Source: Planctomycetaceae bacterium
GTDB lineage: Bacteria > Planctomycetota > Planctomycetia > Pirellulales > Lacipirellulaceae
Length of the DNA stretch: 64,000 nucleotides
NCBI GenBank assembly: GCA_002702655.1
Contig: PABB01000011.1
Span: forward strand, 1 to 64,000
Direction: 5' to 3'
The translations under genes and the position numbers were made by a program. Positions 51,718-60,655 of the stretch are shown here, piece after piece. How positions within the stretch are numbered: position 1 is the first letter of the stretch; each line of letters starts with the position of its first letter. The notes under the pieces were generated by a model that saw nothing but the letters and a program-made list of their open reading frames with translations, was not told where the DNA came from and made no database searches.

Positions 51718-53877
51718 CTACATGAACCGCTTCAGCACCTCGTCGGGCGCCGGCGAGTAGGTGCTGGGCTGCATCGAGCAGCTCGCCCGGCCCTGGCTGA
51801 GGCTGCGCATCGCGCCGCTGTAGCCAAACAGTTCCGCCAGCGGGGCGTCGCAGTGGATGACCGTCGCGGCGCCGCGCGATTCCTGGTCGTGAATGATGGC
51901 CCGCCGCTTCTGCAAGTCGCCGATCAGGTCGCCGACAAATTCGTCGGGGGTCGCCAACTCGAGCTTCATGATCGGTTCCAGCAGCACGGGCCCCGCCTCG
52001 CGGAGCGCGGCGTCGAACGCCTGCGAGGCTGCCGTGCGGAACGCGATTTCGGTGCTGTCGGTTTCGTGGACCTCGCCGCCGGTGACAGTCGCCTTGAGTC
52101 GCAGCAGCGGGAAACCGACCACCCCGCCGCCGCTGACCGCGGTTTCGAGTTCCTCCAGGACCACGTTGAGGAACTCCTCGGGCAACCCGTTGTCGGGCGC
52201 CACCGACACGGTCGTCGGTCCCAATTGCGCCGCCAGCGGGCCGGTCGGCGCCCACGGTTCAACCCGCACGCGGACCTGGGCCGTGTGCTGGACGCCGTTG
52301 ATGTTGCGGTTGCACTCGCCGGTGGCCTCGGCGGCCGCGGCGACCGTCTCGCGGTAACTGACGCGCGGGTTGTGGACTTTGACGTTCAACTTGAAGTCGC
52401 GCTGGAGCCGGTGCTGAATCACCTCCAGGTGCAACTCGCCCATGCCGCTGATCAGGATCTGCCCCGTCTCTTCGTTCTCCTCGGCGGCGAAGGTGGGGTC
52501 CTGTTTGCGGAGCATGTCGAGCGCTTCGGCCAGTTTCTTCTTGTCGGCCGTGCTCTCCGGCTCGATGGCCATCGAAATGACTGTCTCGGGAAACTCGATC
52601 GATTCGAGCACGATCGGCGATCGAGTATCGCACAGCGTATCGCCGGTGACCGAGTCGCGCAGGCCGATCGCCCCCACGATGTCGCCGGCGACGACCTCCT
52701 CCAACTGCTCGTCTTTCTTGCTGGCGTGGATCCGCCAGAGCTGGGCGATGTTTTCCTTCGTGTCTTTGCCGGGATTGAGCACGCGGCTGTTACCTTTGAG
52801 CGTGCCGGAGTAGACGCGAATCCAGCACAGGTCGCCCGTTTTATATGGCTGCACCTTGAACACGAGCCCGCAGAACGGCTCGTCGGGGTCGGGCTTGCGC
52901 TGGATCTTCTTTCCTTCGCCGTCGTCCTCGTCCGCCGACTTGCGTTTGCTCTTGCCGGACGACTTGCTCTTGCCGGCGGGGTCAATGCCGCTGACCGGCG
53001 GCACGTCCAACGGGCTGGGCAGGTACGCCGCCACCGCGTCGAGCACCGGCTGCACGCCCATCCCATGCAGCGCCGAACCGACCAACACCGGCTGAATTCG
53101 CAGGTGAATCGTCGCGTCGCGCACGGTGCGACGGATCAGTTCTTCGGGAATCGGCTCCTCGGCCAGCGCCAGCTCCATGAGCTTGTTGCTGTAGTCGTAG
53201 AGCGACTCCAGCAGCTTCTCGCGCCACAGCGACGCTTCGACGGCCAAGTCTTCGGGAATGTCCTCCGCGACAATCTTGTTGCCCTCTTTCCCCTCGGGAA
53301 AGGTGAGCAGCTTCATCCGGACCAGATCGATCACGCCGCGGAACGGGTTGTTTACGTGCGGGGGGCCCTGGCCCACGGGAATCTGCAGCGGCACCGGCGT
53401 GGCGCCCAGCCGCTGTTCGATCTCCGCGAACACCGCCTCGAAGTCGGCCCCCTCGCGATCCAGCTTGTTGATGAACGCCAGCCGGGGGACCTTGTATTTG
53501 TCGGCCTGTCGCCAGACCGTTTCGCTTTGGGCTTCGACCCCCTCGCGGGCCGAGAACACGATCACCGCGCCGTCCAGCACGCGCAGGCTGCGTTCGACCT
53601 CGGCCGTAAAGTCGACGTGCCCCGGCGTGTCGATCAGATTGATTTCGACATCGTTCCAAGGGAAGCGAACGCACGCGCTGTAGATGGTGATGCCGCGCTC
53701 GGCCTCCTCGGCATCGTCGTCGGTCGTGGTCGTGCCGCGGTCGACCTCGCCGGCGCGATGCTTGGCGCCCGAGCAAAACAGCATCCGCTCGGTGACGGTG
53801 GTCTTGCCAGCGTCAATATGGGCAATGATGCCGAGGTTGCGGATGTGGGAGAGCTTGGCCGCCATGGCGTGGTCCAT
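51718..53877 (-). CDS. fusA: Elongation factor G, planctomycete type with insertion
   Basis: A translational GTPase for translocation. The 719 residues have G1 A-H-I-D-A-G-K-T near 19-26, a divergent G2 region (G-T-T-T-T-D-D-D-A-E-E-A-E-R-G-I-T-I), D-T-P-G-H-V-D-F, and N-K-L-D. Between the G domain and domain II it has a Lys/Ser/Asp-rich insertion of about 30 residues (S-G-K-S-K-R-K-S-A-D-E-D-D, near 305-330), absent from the standard factor. The C terminus keeps L-S-Q-G-R-A-S. Gene order rpsL-rpsG-EF-G is that of the str operon, but a terminator and a hairpin precede this gene. Starts at 53877 or 53865 are possible. Confidence 0.92.
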   Translation of the reverse strand: MDHAMAAKLSHIRNLGIIAHIDAGKTTVTERMLFCSGAKHRAGEVDRGTTTTDDDAEEAERGITIYSACVRFPWNDVEINLIDTPGHVDFTAEVERSLRVLDGAVIVFSAREGVEAQSETVWRQADKYKVPRLAFINKLDREGADFEAVFAEIEQRLGATPVPLQIPVGQGPPHVNNPFRGVIDLVRMKLLTFPEGKEGNKIVAEDIPEDLAVEASLWREKLLESLYDYSNKLMELALAEEPIPEELIRRTVRDATIHLRIQPVLVGSALHGMGVQPVLDAVAAYLPSPLDVPPVSGIDPAGKSKSSGKSKRKSADEDDGEGKKIQRKPDPDEPFCGLVFKVQPYKTGDLCWIRVYSGTLKGNSRVLNPGKDTKENIAQLWRIHASKKDEQLEEVVAGDIVGAIGLRDSVTGDTLCDTRSPIVLESIEFPETVISMAIEPESTADKKKLAEALDMLRKQDPTFAAEENEETGQILISGMGELHLEVIQHRLQRDFKLNVKVHNPRVSYRETVAAAAEATGECNRNINGVQHTAQVRVRVEPWAPTGPLAAQLGPTTVSVAPDNGLPEEFLNVVLEELETAVSGGGVVGFPLLRLKATVTGGEVHETDSTEIAFRTAASQAFDAALREAGPVLLEPIMKLELATPDEFVGDLIGDLQKRRAIIHDQESRGAATVIHCDAPLAELFGYSGAMRSLSQGRASCSMQPSTYSPAPDEVLKRFM

Positions 53878-53884
53878 CAAGGAA

Positions 53885-53992
53885 TTTGACAGGATAACAG
53901 GATTCTCGGGATGAACAGGATCGTCGACAACCCGTGAAGCGATGCCGGCGGCGCTTATCCTGTGAATCCTGCCAATCCTGTGATCCTGTCAA
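53885..53992. repeat. Intergenic word hairpin, CAGGAT word, long copy
   Basis: Arms of 36 bases: 53885-53921 (TTGACAGGATAACAGGATTC...) and 53957-53992 (...ATCCTGTGATCCTGTCAA). It lies between rpsG and EF-G, just before the EF-G start. Confidence 0.8.
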
Positions 53993-54038
53993 TTTGTCGT
54001 CGCGAGGTTTCAGACGCCGACAGATCAATCAGCGCACG

Positions 54039-54100
54039 AAAAAAGCCAGGGGCCGGGGACTACGGCGCTCGCGGCGCCGCGGTCCTCAGCCCCTGGCTTT
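54039..54100 (-). terminator. Rho-independent terminator after rpsG
   Basis: On the minus strand GCCAGGGGCTGAGGACC pairs with the complementary GTCCCCGGCCCCTGGC, with a further GC-rich stem inside, followed by TTTTTT. It implies that EF-G is at least partly transcribed apart from rpsL-rpsG. Confidence 0.85.
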
Positions 54101-54113
54101 GCTGAGCGGGTTC

Positions 54114-54584
54114 TTACCAACCGAAGTGGGCGAAGGCCTTGTTCGCGTCGGCCATGCGATGCACGTTCTCGCGGCGGGACATGGCGACGCCTTCGCGATT
54201 GAAGGCGGCACACAGCTCGTCGGCCAGCTTCTGGGCGGTCGGACGGCCCTTCTTCTCCCGGACGGCCATCAGCAGCCAGCGAAACGACAGACTTTGCTGC
54301 CGATTGCGGTTCACCTGCATCGGAACCTGGTAGGCGGCGCCGCCGACGCGCTTCGAGCGGACCTCGATGGCCGGCTTGACGTTCTCGACGGCCTGATTGA
54401 AGACTTCAATCGGCTCCTCGTCGGGAATCCGTTCCTTGATGATGTCCAGTGCGTCGTAGAACACCTGCTGGGCGACGCTCTTCTTGCCGTCCCACATCAG
54501 ACAGTTGATGAACTTGGACGCCAACAGCGATCCGTGCACGGGATCCGGCTTCAGTTGCTTGCGACTTGCAGTGATTCGGGCCAT
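54114..54584 (-). CDS. rpsG: 30S ribosomal protein S7
   Basis: A head protein of the small subunit, nucleating 16S rRNA 3' domain assembly. The 156 residues match the family ([23 protein letters not shown]-terminal [13 protein letters not shown]). It lies 152 bases after rpsL, with a word hairpin between, and is followed by a terminator. Confidence 0.98.
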   Translation of the reverse strand: MARITASRKQLKPDPVHGSLLASKFINCLMWDGKKSVAQQVFYDALDIIKERIPDEEPIEVFNQAVENVKPAIEVRSKRVGGAAYQVPMQVNRNRQQSLSFRWLLMAVREKKGRPTAQKLADELCAAFNREGVAMSRRENVHRMADANKAFAHFGW

Positions 54585-54591
54585 GAGGGGC

Positions 54592-54733
54592 TTTCGGCTA
54601 TCAGCTGTCGGCTATCGGCCAAGAACGATCGTCCGCTGGCGACGCTTCGACGAAAACGATGGGATCTGTAATTTCACTCAGTCAAGCTTAGCAAAGCATT
54701 TAGCCGACGGCCGAGAGCCGACAGCCGCTAGCC
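54592..54733. repeat. Intergenic word hairpin, GTCGGCTATC word
   Basis: The left arm 54592-54620 (TTTCGGCTATCAGCTGTCGG...) pairs with the right arm 54702-54733 (AGCCGACGGCCGAGAGCCGA...). It fills the gap between two ribosomal protein genes of one operon. Confidence 0.7.
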
Positions 54734-54736
54734 AGC

Positions 54737-55105
<369 letters not shown>

Positions 55106-55293
55106 GAAAGTGGGTCTTTGCGGTGGAACCGGTCTTCGGCGGCACGCCCGCGGGGGCCCAGAGTCGGGCCGACCGGCGCGAGGCGCATCAATAGTCTGGC
55201 GGCCGCAAGCCGCCGAGAATCCACCAATTTACCGCAGCGGCCCGGGTGGTCAAGGGCGAGAATTCTGGGGAAACGGGGCGGGATGGCGCCGCC

Positions 55294-56247
55294 TCACGCC
55301 GCCCCTCGGCGCCGCCGGCATAGGTCGGCCGCAGCGTCCGACCAGCCCGGGAAATCGAACTGAAATCCCGCCGCCGCAAGCCGGCCCGGCACGACGCGGC
55401 GGCTCTTCAGCACCAGCTCCGTTTCCGTGCGCAGGACCGCTGCCCCCAGTTCCAGCATCCACCGCGTCGCCGGCAACCCGATCCGAGCCCCCCAGGCCCG
55501 ACGCAACTCCCGCATGAAGTCGGCGTTGGGCAACGGATTCGGCGCCGCCAGATTCACCGGCCCAGCCAGATCCTCCCGGGCGATGAGCAGGTCGACGGCC
55601 CGCACGAAGTCGGCCTCGTGGATCCACGACACGAACTGCCGCCCGCTGCCGCACGTCCCGCCCAGGCCCAGCCGAACCAACCGCAGGAGCACGTCGAACA
55701 CGCCGCCGCGGTCGGGACTCATGGTCATGGCCGAGCGCATCAGCACCAGCCGCGTGCCGGGCGGCGTCGCCGCGGACGCCGCGGCTTCCCAAGCCTTGGC
55801 GACATCAATGCTGAACCGCCACGTAGCAGGCGCGTCGGGCTCGTCGCCGCCAAGTTGCCCGGTCGCTTCGTCCTGGTCGCGGTCCAGCGCGTGGCGGTAA
55901 ATCGTCGCCGTGCTGGCCTGCAGCCACGTTCGGGGCGGCGCGGCGGCCGCAACGATCGCACGCCCGACCGCGCGGGTCGAGTCGACGCGCGAGTCCATTA
56001 TCTGCCGCCGGTTCGCGGCATGGTACCGACAATCAACGCTGCGGCCGGCAAGATTAACGACCACGTCGGCGCCGTCGAACTCACGCTGCCAGGGGCCGTC
56101 GCTCACGCCGTCCCAGGCCACGCACCGACAGCCGGGCAACGTGCCGTCGCGGCGGGAGAGAATCACCACTTCGTGTCCGCCCGCGACGAAATGCCGCCGC
56201 AAGACGCCGCCCACCTGCCCCGTGCCCCCGGGGATGACAATTTTCAT
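55294..56247 (-). CDS. TIGR01777-type NAD-dependent epimerase
   Basis: 317 residues of the extended short-chain dehydrogenase family. The Rossmann motif G-G-T-G-Q-V-G-G begins at residue 7, followed by V-V-N-L-A-G-R-S-V-D-C-R-Y. The C-terminal domain has F-V-S-W-I-H-E-A-D-F and N-L-A-A-P-N-P, as in the TIGR01777/YfcH group. The substrate is unknown. The ATG at 56247 starts the first strand; the longer frame to 56388 is unlikely. Transcribed alone. Confidence 0.9.
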   Translation of the reverse strand: MKIVIPGGTGQVGGVLRRHFVAGGHEVVILSRRDGTLPGCRCVAWDGVSDGPWQREFDGADVVVNLAGRSVDCRYHAANRRQIMDSRVDSTRAVGRAIVAAAAPPRTWLQASTATIYRHALDRDQDEATGQLGGDEPDAPATWRFSIDVAKAWEAAASAATPPGTRLVLMRSAMTMSPDRGGVFDVLLRLVRLGLGGTCGSGRQFVSWIHEADFVRAVDLLIAREDLAGPVNLAAPNPLPNADFMRELRRAWGARIGLPATRWMLELGAAVLRTETELVLKSRRVVPGRLAAAGFQFDFPGWSDAAADLCRRRRGAA

Positions 56248-56684
56248 CGGTGATGTGCCGTTGCTGTGCTTGGCGAAACCGCTTGGCCGTGGGCCAGGGC
56301 GCGAACCGCAACTCGGCGGCCGGCGGTAACGCGGACTGCACGACGCACCGCTGCTGCCCGATGCTGCCCGATGCTTGCGCGATAGCATCGACGCGGCTTC
56401 CCATCGGCGTCCTTTTCATCCGCGACGGCGCTCCGCAGGGGCCGGCGACAATGCCGTGAAGAGCACTCCGCTCTTTGCGGTTCATGCCAGTTGGCAATGC
56501 CCTCGACGAGGCGATCAACTCGGGAATTTTCGGTTTTTTTGGTTTCAACACGCACTAGATTCCAGTTCAGCACCGCAGAGACCGCACGTCAGGCCTGGCA
56601 CGCGACCGTCTCAGCAAGAATCGATCCGCACGACATCCAATCACCGCTGCTCGACAGAGCAGCAACGAGAAAGAGGAACTAGAA
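56248..56684. other. Divergent intergenic region
   Basis: 437 bases between the epimerase and fasciclin genes. No gene recognised. A patch of T residues near 56530 stands out but has no stem. Confidence 0.5.
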
Positions 56685-57665
56685 ATGCAACAACTTCATC
56701 TCTTAGCTGCGATTGCCAGCCTTGGCGTCATCAGCGTCGGCACGCCGCTCGTGGCAGGCCAATGCTCGGGAACCGCGACCGTTCACCACGTGACCGTCAC
56801 CCAGCACGTTTCGACATCGCAGCCGACGATCGTCGAGGCGGCTGCGGCGTCGAAAGACTTCACCACGCTTGTCGCCGCCGTGAAGGCCGCGGGGCTGGCA
56901 GAGACGCTATCCGGCGACGGCCCGTTTACTGTGTTCGCCCCCACCGACGCCGCCTTTGGCAAATTGCCCAAAGGAACGGTCACTGAGTTGCTGAAGCCGG
57001 AGAATCGCGAGAAGCTCACGGCGATTCTGACCTACCACGTCGTCCAGGGCGCCGTGCCGGCCAGCGACGCGATCAAGTTGGATGAGGCCAAGACCGTCAA
57101 CGGCTCCGCACTGCCGCTGAAGGTCGTGGACGACGCCCTCACCGTGGGCGGCGCCAAGGTCGTGAAAGCGGACCTGAATTGCTCCAACGGGGTGATCCAC
57201 GTCATCGACACCGTGCTGCTGCCGCCGCAGAGCGAAGCCGCCGCCAAGACGCCTGAGAAGAAGGACATCGTCGACACGGCCGTCGGCGCCGAAGGGTTCA
57301 AAACGCTGGTTGCGGCCGTCAAGGCGGCGGGACTGGTCGAGACGCTCAAAGGCGAGGGTCCGCTGACCGTGTTCGCACCGACCGACGAAGCGTTCGCCAA
57401 ACTGCCGAAGGAAACGCTGGCCGCGCTGCTGAAGCCCGAAGGCAAGGATCAATTGACCAAGATCCTGACCTACCATGTCGTACCTGGGAAGGTCCTGGCT
57501 GCCGACGTGGTTAAGCTCGACTCGGCCAAGACCGTCGCCGGCGAGGCCGTGAAGATCGAAGCCGGCGAGGAAGGCGTGAAGATCAACGACGCCAAGGTCA
57601 TCAAGACCGACATTGACTGCTCCAACGGAGTGATTCACGTGATCGACTCCGTGCTGCTCCCGTAG
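56685..57665 (+). CDS. Exported protein with two fasciclin (FAS1) domains
   Basis: FAS1 domains mediate cell adhesion or protein binding at surfaces. The 326 residues have a signal peptide (about 1-25) and two FAS1 copies at about 50-180 and 195-326. Each copy contains the H1 box (T-V-F-A-P-T-D-x-A-F) and the H2 box ([13 protein letters not shown]-x-V-L-L-P). The two copies are very similar, suggesting recent internal duplication. The ribosome site GAGGAA precedes the ATG. A strong terminator follows. Confidence 0.93.
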   Translation: MQQLHLLAAIASLGVISVGTPLVAGQCSGTATVHHVTVTQHVSTSQPTIVEAAAASKDFTTLVAAVKAAGLAETLSGDGPFTVFAPTDAAFGKLPKGTVTELLKPENREKLTAILTYHVVQGAVPASDAIKLDEAKTVNGSALPLKVVDDALTVGGAKVVKADLNCSNGVIHVIDTVLLPPQSEAAAKTPEKKDIVDTAVGAEGFKTLVAAVKAAGLVETLKGEGPLTVFAPTDEAFAKLPKETLAALLKPEGKDQLTKILTYHVVPGKVLAADVVKLDSAKTVAGEAVKIEAGEEGVKINDAKVIKTDIDCSNGVIHVIDSVLLP

Positions 57666-57690
57666 TTGCGACGACAATCTCTACCGATGC

Positions 57691-57731
57691 ACCGGACGGC
57701 CCTCAATGGCGGGGGCCGTCCGGTTGCTTAT
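57691..57731 (+). terminator. Terminator after the fasciclin gene
   Basis: Stem ACCGGACGGCCC paired with GGGCCGTCCGGT around a short loop, then TGCTTATTT. Confidence 0.8.
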
Positions 57732-57961
57732 TTACTGACATCGTCATTTCATCACACGCTGACCATTGCCTGGACCTTGCGTTGATCCGCGCTGCGGTTC
57801 GGCAGGCCCGTCAGCGGGCAGCCAAGTGGCCGTGGCCGCCGCCATTCCGCGGTGACGCTCGACACTCATTCGCGATTCCCCGCTCCATGGCCCATGCCAT
57901 GCTGAGCTCACCGCTGACCGAGCCACTGCGGGCTTGCAGTCGCCGGGCTGCGGGAGTTAGG

Positions 57962-58651
57962 TCAATCGACTCGCCCCGTCTGCGCGTTTGACGGCCAGGG
58001 CGAGCAGTCGGAAGCCGCCGCCATCGCCGCCGCGTACTCCGCGGGCGTATTGCAGCAGGCGAACATCGCCAATTGCGGGTCGACACGGCGAAGCACGGCT
58101 TCGTCGACTGGCGTCACGGCCAGAGACTCCAGTGCGCGGCGGACCGAACGCTCGCCGGCGGCAACGGCCGCCTGCAGCCGGGCCGCGGCGGACGTTCGAT
58201 ACGCCGCGGTCAACGGATGCGACTCGCCCCCCGCCACCGGAATCAGGGCTGCGACCTCGGGCGACTCGTTCGCCAGGCGGCAACACAGAAACTCGACGGC
58301 CGCGGGGGTCAACCGCGGGACGTCGCAAGCGGAAACAAACGCGACGGCCGCCCCCTGGGCCGCCGCGGCCAAACCGGCCGCCAGGGCGGGCAGCGGTCCC
58401 GCATCGTCGATCTCGTCGCGCACGACCCGCACGGCCGGCGGCAGCTGCGGCAAGTCCTGCCCGGCGGCCGCGACGACCACGACTCGCGCTTCGGCGGTCG
58501 CTTCAGCCGCGATGCGCACCACGCGCTGCAGCAGCGTCTCCTCGCCGAAAGGGAGCCATGCCTTGTCGCGACCCATGCGGCGGCTGCGACCGCCGCAGAG
58601 GATGACGGCGCCGGAGCGAGGCGGAGCAGTGCGTGACGACGGCGTGGGCAT
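57962..58651 (-). CDS. mobA: Molybdenum cofactor guanylyltransferase
   Basis: Adds GMP to molybdopterin for bis-MGD enzymes. The 229 residues start with the nucleotidyltransferase signature G-G-R-S-R-R-M-G-R-D-K-A-W-L (20-33) and contain S-A-C-D-V-P-R-L-T. It lies beside and divergent from fhcC (177 bases apart). This placement recalls the molybdenum/tungsten dependence of archaeal Fwd/Fmd enzymes, but the FhcB here lacks the metal-ligand Cys, so MobA more likely serves other molybdoenzymes. Confidence 0.9.
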   Translation of the reverse strand: MPTPSSRTAPPRSGAVILCGGRSRRMGRDKAWLPFGEETLLQRVVRIAAEATAEARVVVVAAAGQDLPQLPPAVRVVRDEIDDAGPLPALAAGLAAAAQGAAVAFVSACDVPRLTPAAVEFLCCRLANESPEVAALIPVAGGESHPLTAAYRTSAAARLQAAVAAGERSVRRALESLAVTPVDEAVLRRVDPQLAMFACCNTPAEYAAAMAAASDCSPWPSNAQTGRVD

Positions 58652-58828
58652 GGGCGGCGTGCTAGTTTGCGGAACCTAACTCGCGGGACGCTTCCGCCGC
58701 TCGCGGCGGAGTTCAATGGCCTGCAGCCGTGGCGCCCTTCACGAATCGACGCGGGATGTCAGCCGGGATAGCATGGCGGGTGATGACCATGGGCACTGTC
58801 GCGACTCGCCGATTAATTCACTCATCCC

Positions 58829-59638
58829 ATGCCGCTTACCTTAACGCTCCGCGCCGCCGACTGCACGCCGCTGGATTTCCGCGGCGTGACGCCCGATGCG
58901 GTGCGCGGGATGACGCTGGCTGAGTTGCTACGGCAGCGGGTGCGGTGCGGCAATCGAGCGCTGGCCCTGGGCAACGTCGTCGAAGCGGCCGGAGATCCGG
59001 CGGACGCACTCTGGCGCCTGGAGGGCGACTGGTCGCACGTGCACCACTTGGGCGAGGGAATGGCCGCTGGCGAGATTGTTGCCGCGGAATCAATTGGCCG
59101 GCATGCCGGCGCCGCGATGCGGGGCGGGTCGATCACGATCGCCGGAGAGGCGGGCGACTGGCTCGGCGCCGAAATGCGGGGCGGACTGATCCGCGTCACC
59201 GGCGAAGCGGGCGACCACGCCGGCGGGGCCTACCCCGGCAGCCACCGGGGCATGCGCGGCGGGGTGCTGCTGATTGACGGACATGCCGGCGCGTGGCTGG
59301 GCGAGCGAATGCGGCGTGGGTTGATCGCGGTCAGCGGCGACGCCGGGGTGGGGCTCGCCGCGGAAATGCTGGCCGGCACCGTGCTTCTCTGGGGGAGCTG
59401 CCAGGGCGCGCCAGGCGTCGGCATGCGACGCGGCACGCTGGGACTGTTTGGCCCGCCGCCGGAATTGTTGACCACCTTTGTCTCCGGTGGCGAGAATCCG
59501 CTGCCAATGTGGCCGCTGCTGCAGCAAGAGCTCAGGCGCCACGGCTTTGCTGCTGAGATCCCCCAAGGCGCCGCGATGCGGATTGTGCATGGCGATTCGC
59601 TCCACGGGGCGCGCGGCGAGGTGCTGCTGGCGAGGTGA
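58829..59638 (+). CDS. fhcC: Formylmethanofuran dehydrogenase subunit C-like protein
   Basis: A subunit of the formyltransferase/hydrolase complex, structurally a right-handed beta-helix related to glutamate synthase domain 3. The 269 residues have the repeats G-x-x-M-R-G-G-x-I-x-I/V-x-G-E-A-G-D (near 90-170, for example A-A-M-R-G-G-S-I-T-I-A-G and A-E-M-R-G-G-L-I-R-V-T-G). In the family this subunit holds A, B and D together. It is about 9 kb from fhcA. Confidence 0.92.
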   Translation: MPLTLTLRAADCTPLDFRGVTPDAVRGMTLAELLRQRVRCGNRALALGNVVEAAGDPADALWRLEGDWSHVHHLGEGMAAGEIVAAESIGRHAGAAMRGGSITIAGEAGDWLGAEMRGGLIRVTGEAGDHAGGAYPGSHRGMRGGVLLIDGHAGAWLGERMRRGLIAVSGDAGVGLAAEMLAGTVLLWGSCQGAPGVGMRRGTLGLFGPPPELLTTFVSGGENPLPMWPLLQQELRRHGFAAEIPQGAAMRIVHGDSLHGARGEVLLAR

Positions 59639-59705
59639 CAATCGCCAAGTCCGCATGCGTTCGACGCCGTGGCCGGCGTCGCCAAGGGCGACCCAAGTGC
59701 GCGCG

Positions 59706-60029
59706 TCACGCCACGCGGCGCGACTGCCGTTGTTCGGTCAGCGCGCGAGCGTTCCTGCGCTGGCGACGGCGATACGCGCGGGCCTCGCACAGCAGGCACG
59801 GCATCCGGACCATGCCGCCGCACGTGGGGCACCGTTGCGGGGGCTGGCCATCCCAGTCGGTCGGATCGGCTGCGCGCGGCGTTTCGCGGCCGTAGATTCC
59901 CCGTTTGCCGCTGGCGATGGCGCCGATGACGCCGCGACTGACGGACAGCCTCTTCGCAATCGCCCGCTGCGACAGCTCGCCCTCGGCCAACAACCGACAG
60001 ATCTCTTCGACGACCTTCACTGACAACAT
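59706..60029 (-). CDS. Small HTH protein with zinc ribbon
   Basis: 107 residues. A helix-turn-helix (about 1-40: E-G-E-L-S-Q-R-A-I-A-K-R-L-S-V-S-R-G-V-I) is followed by a ribbon C-P-T-C-G-G and C-L-L-C-E-A-R, and a basic tail. The HTH resembles those of transposase or resolvase regulators. Probably a transcription regulator. The ATG at 60029 begins the helical region. It follows the acidic small gene at 60096-60338 by 66 bases. Confidence 0.75.
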   Translation of the reverse strand: MLSVKVVEEICRLLAEGELSQRAIAKRLSVSRGVIGAIASGKRGIYGRETPRAADPTDWDGQPPQRCPTCGGMVRMPCLLCEARAYRRRQRRNARALTEQRQSRRVA

Positions 60030-60095
60030 GGCGGCGCCCCGACGCAACTGAACCACGATCTGACGACACGACCTCGCACGCCCCAACCAAACGAC

Positions 60096-60338
60096 TCACC
60101 ACTCGTCGTCATGGGGGTCGTCCAGCCAGAAGTCGCCCGGCTCGGGCAGGGCTTCGTCGAAATCGTCGGGCAGAAAGCAGTCGTCCAGCGGGTCTGCGGC
60201 CTCGTCGTCGTCCCACTTGCCATGGCCGTCGATTTCGGCGTACCAATCGGGCTCTTCCAGGGGCCAATCCGACTCAATGACGGTGAATGAGCGGCGATGC
60301 GCGGAGACGGCAGGGGCTGACGGACAGGCTGAGTTCAT
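60096..60338 (-). CDS. Small acidic protein, 80 aa
   Basis: Not recognised. Very acidic and aromatic (D-W-P-L-E-E-P-D-W-Y-A-E-I-D; D-D-C-F-L-P-D-D-F-D-E-A-L-P-E-P-G-D-F-W-L-D-D). Such a composition could mimic nucleic acid or bind a basic partner such as the adjacent HTH protein. The ATG at 60338 has AGGTCCCC upstream. Probably the first gene of a two-gene operon. Confidence 0.6.
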   Translation of the reverse strand: MNSACPSAPAVSAHRRSFTVIESDWPLEEPDWYAEIDGHGKWDDDEAADPLDDCFLPDDFDEALPEPGDFWLDDPHDDEW

Positions 60339-60655
60339 GGCAGGGGACCTCGCGGAAGAAACCACGAATCGACAGCGGTTCGAGCCGAGAAAACACGGCT
60401 CGAACGACCAATTCGCCGTCGAATCAACACCTGCGAGAATAGCACTCGGCGCGGCCAAATACTACACTTTTGTACACTAATTATTTACATTTACTTCACA
60501 TCCGAAACCGCCACATTCCGGTGCTCTGCGAGGTCGATGTGACAACCGCTGCGTTCGTTGCGGGGGTCGCCTGCGGCCCCGCAGAAGCTGGCAGCTGGGA
60601 CGTGAAAGAGAGTGGGTGGCCCGAGAAGCCGTCGAACGGACGCCGCCGGGCGTCG
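60339..60655. other. Intergenic region, nothing recognised
   Basis: 317 bases, with an AT-rich stretch at 60460-60500 that could hold the promoter of the acidic/HTH gene pair. No gene seen. Confidence 0.5.

Noticed and set aside
57962-59638. mobA-fhcC as a complete molybdenum-dependent formylmethanofuran dehydrogenase locus
   Set aside because: FhcB lacks a Cys where the metal ligand is expected, and the genes are divergent, so a dedicated metal pathway is not supported.
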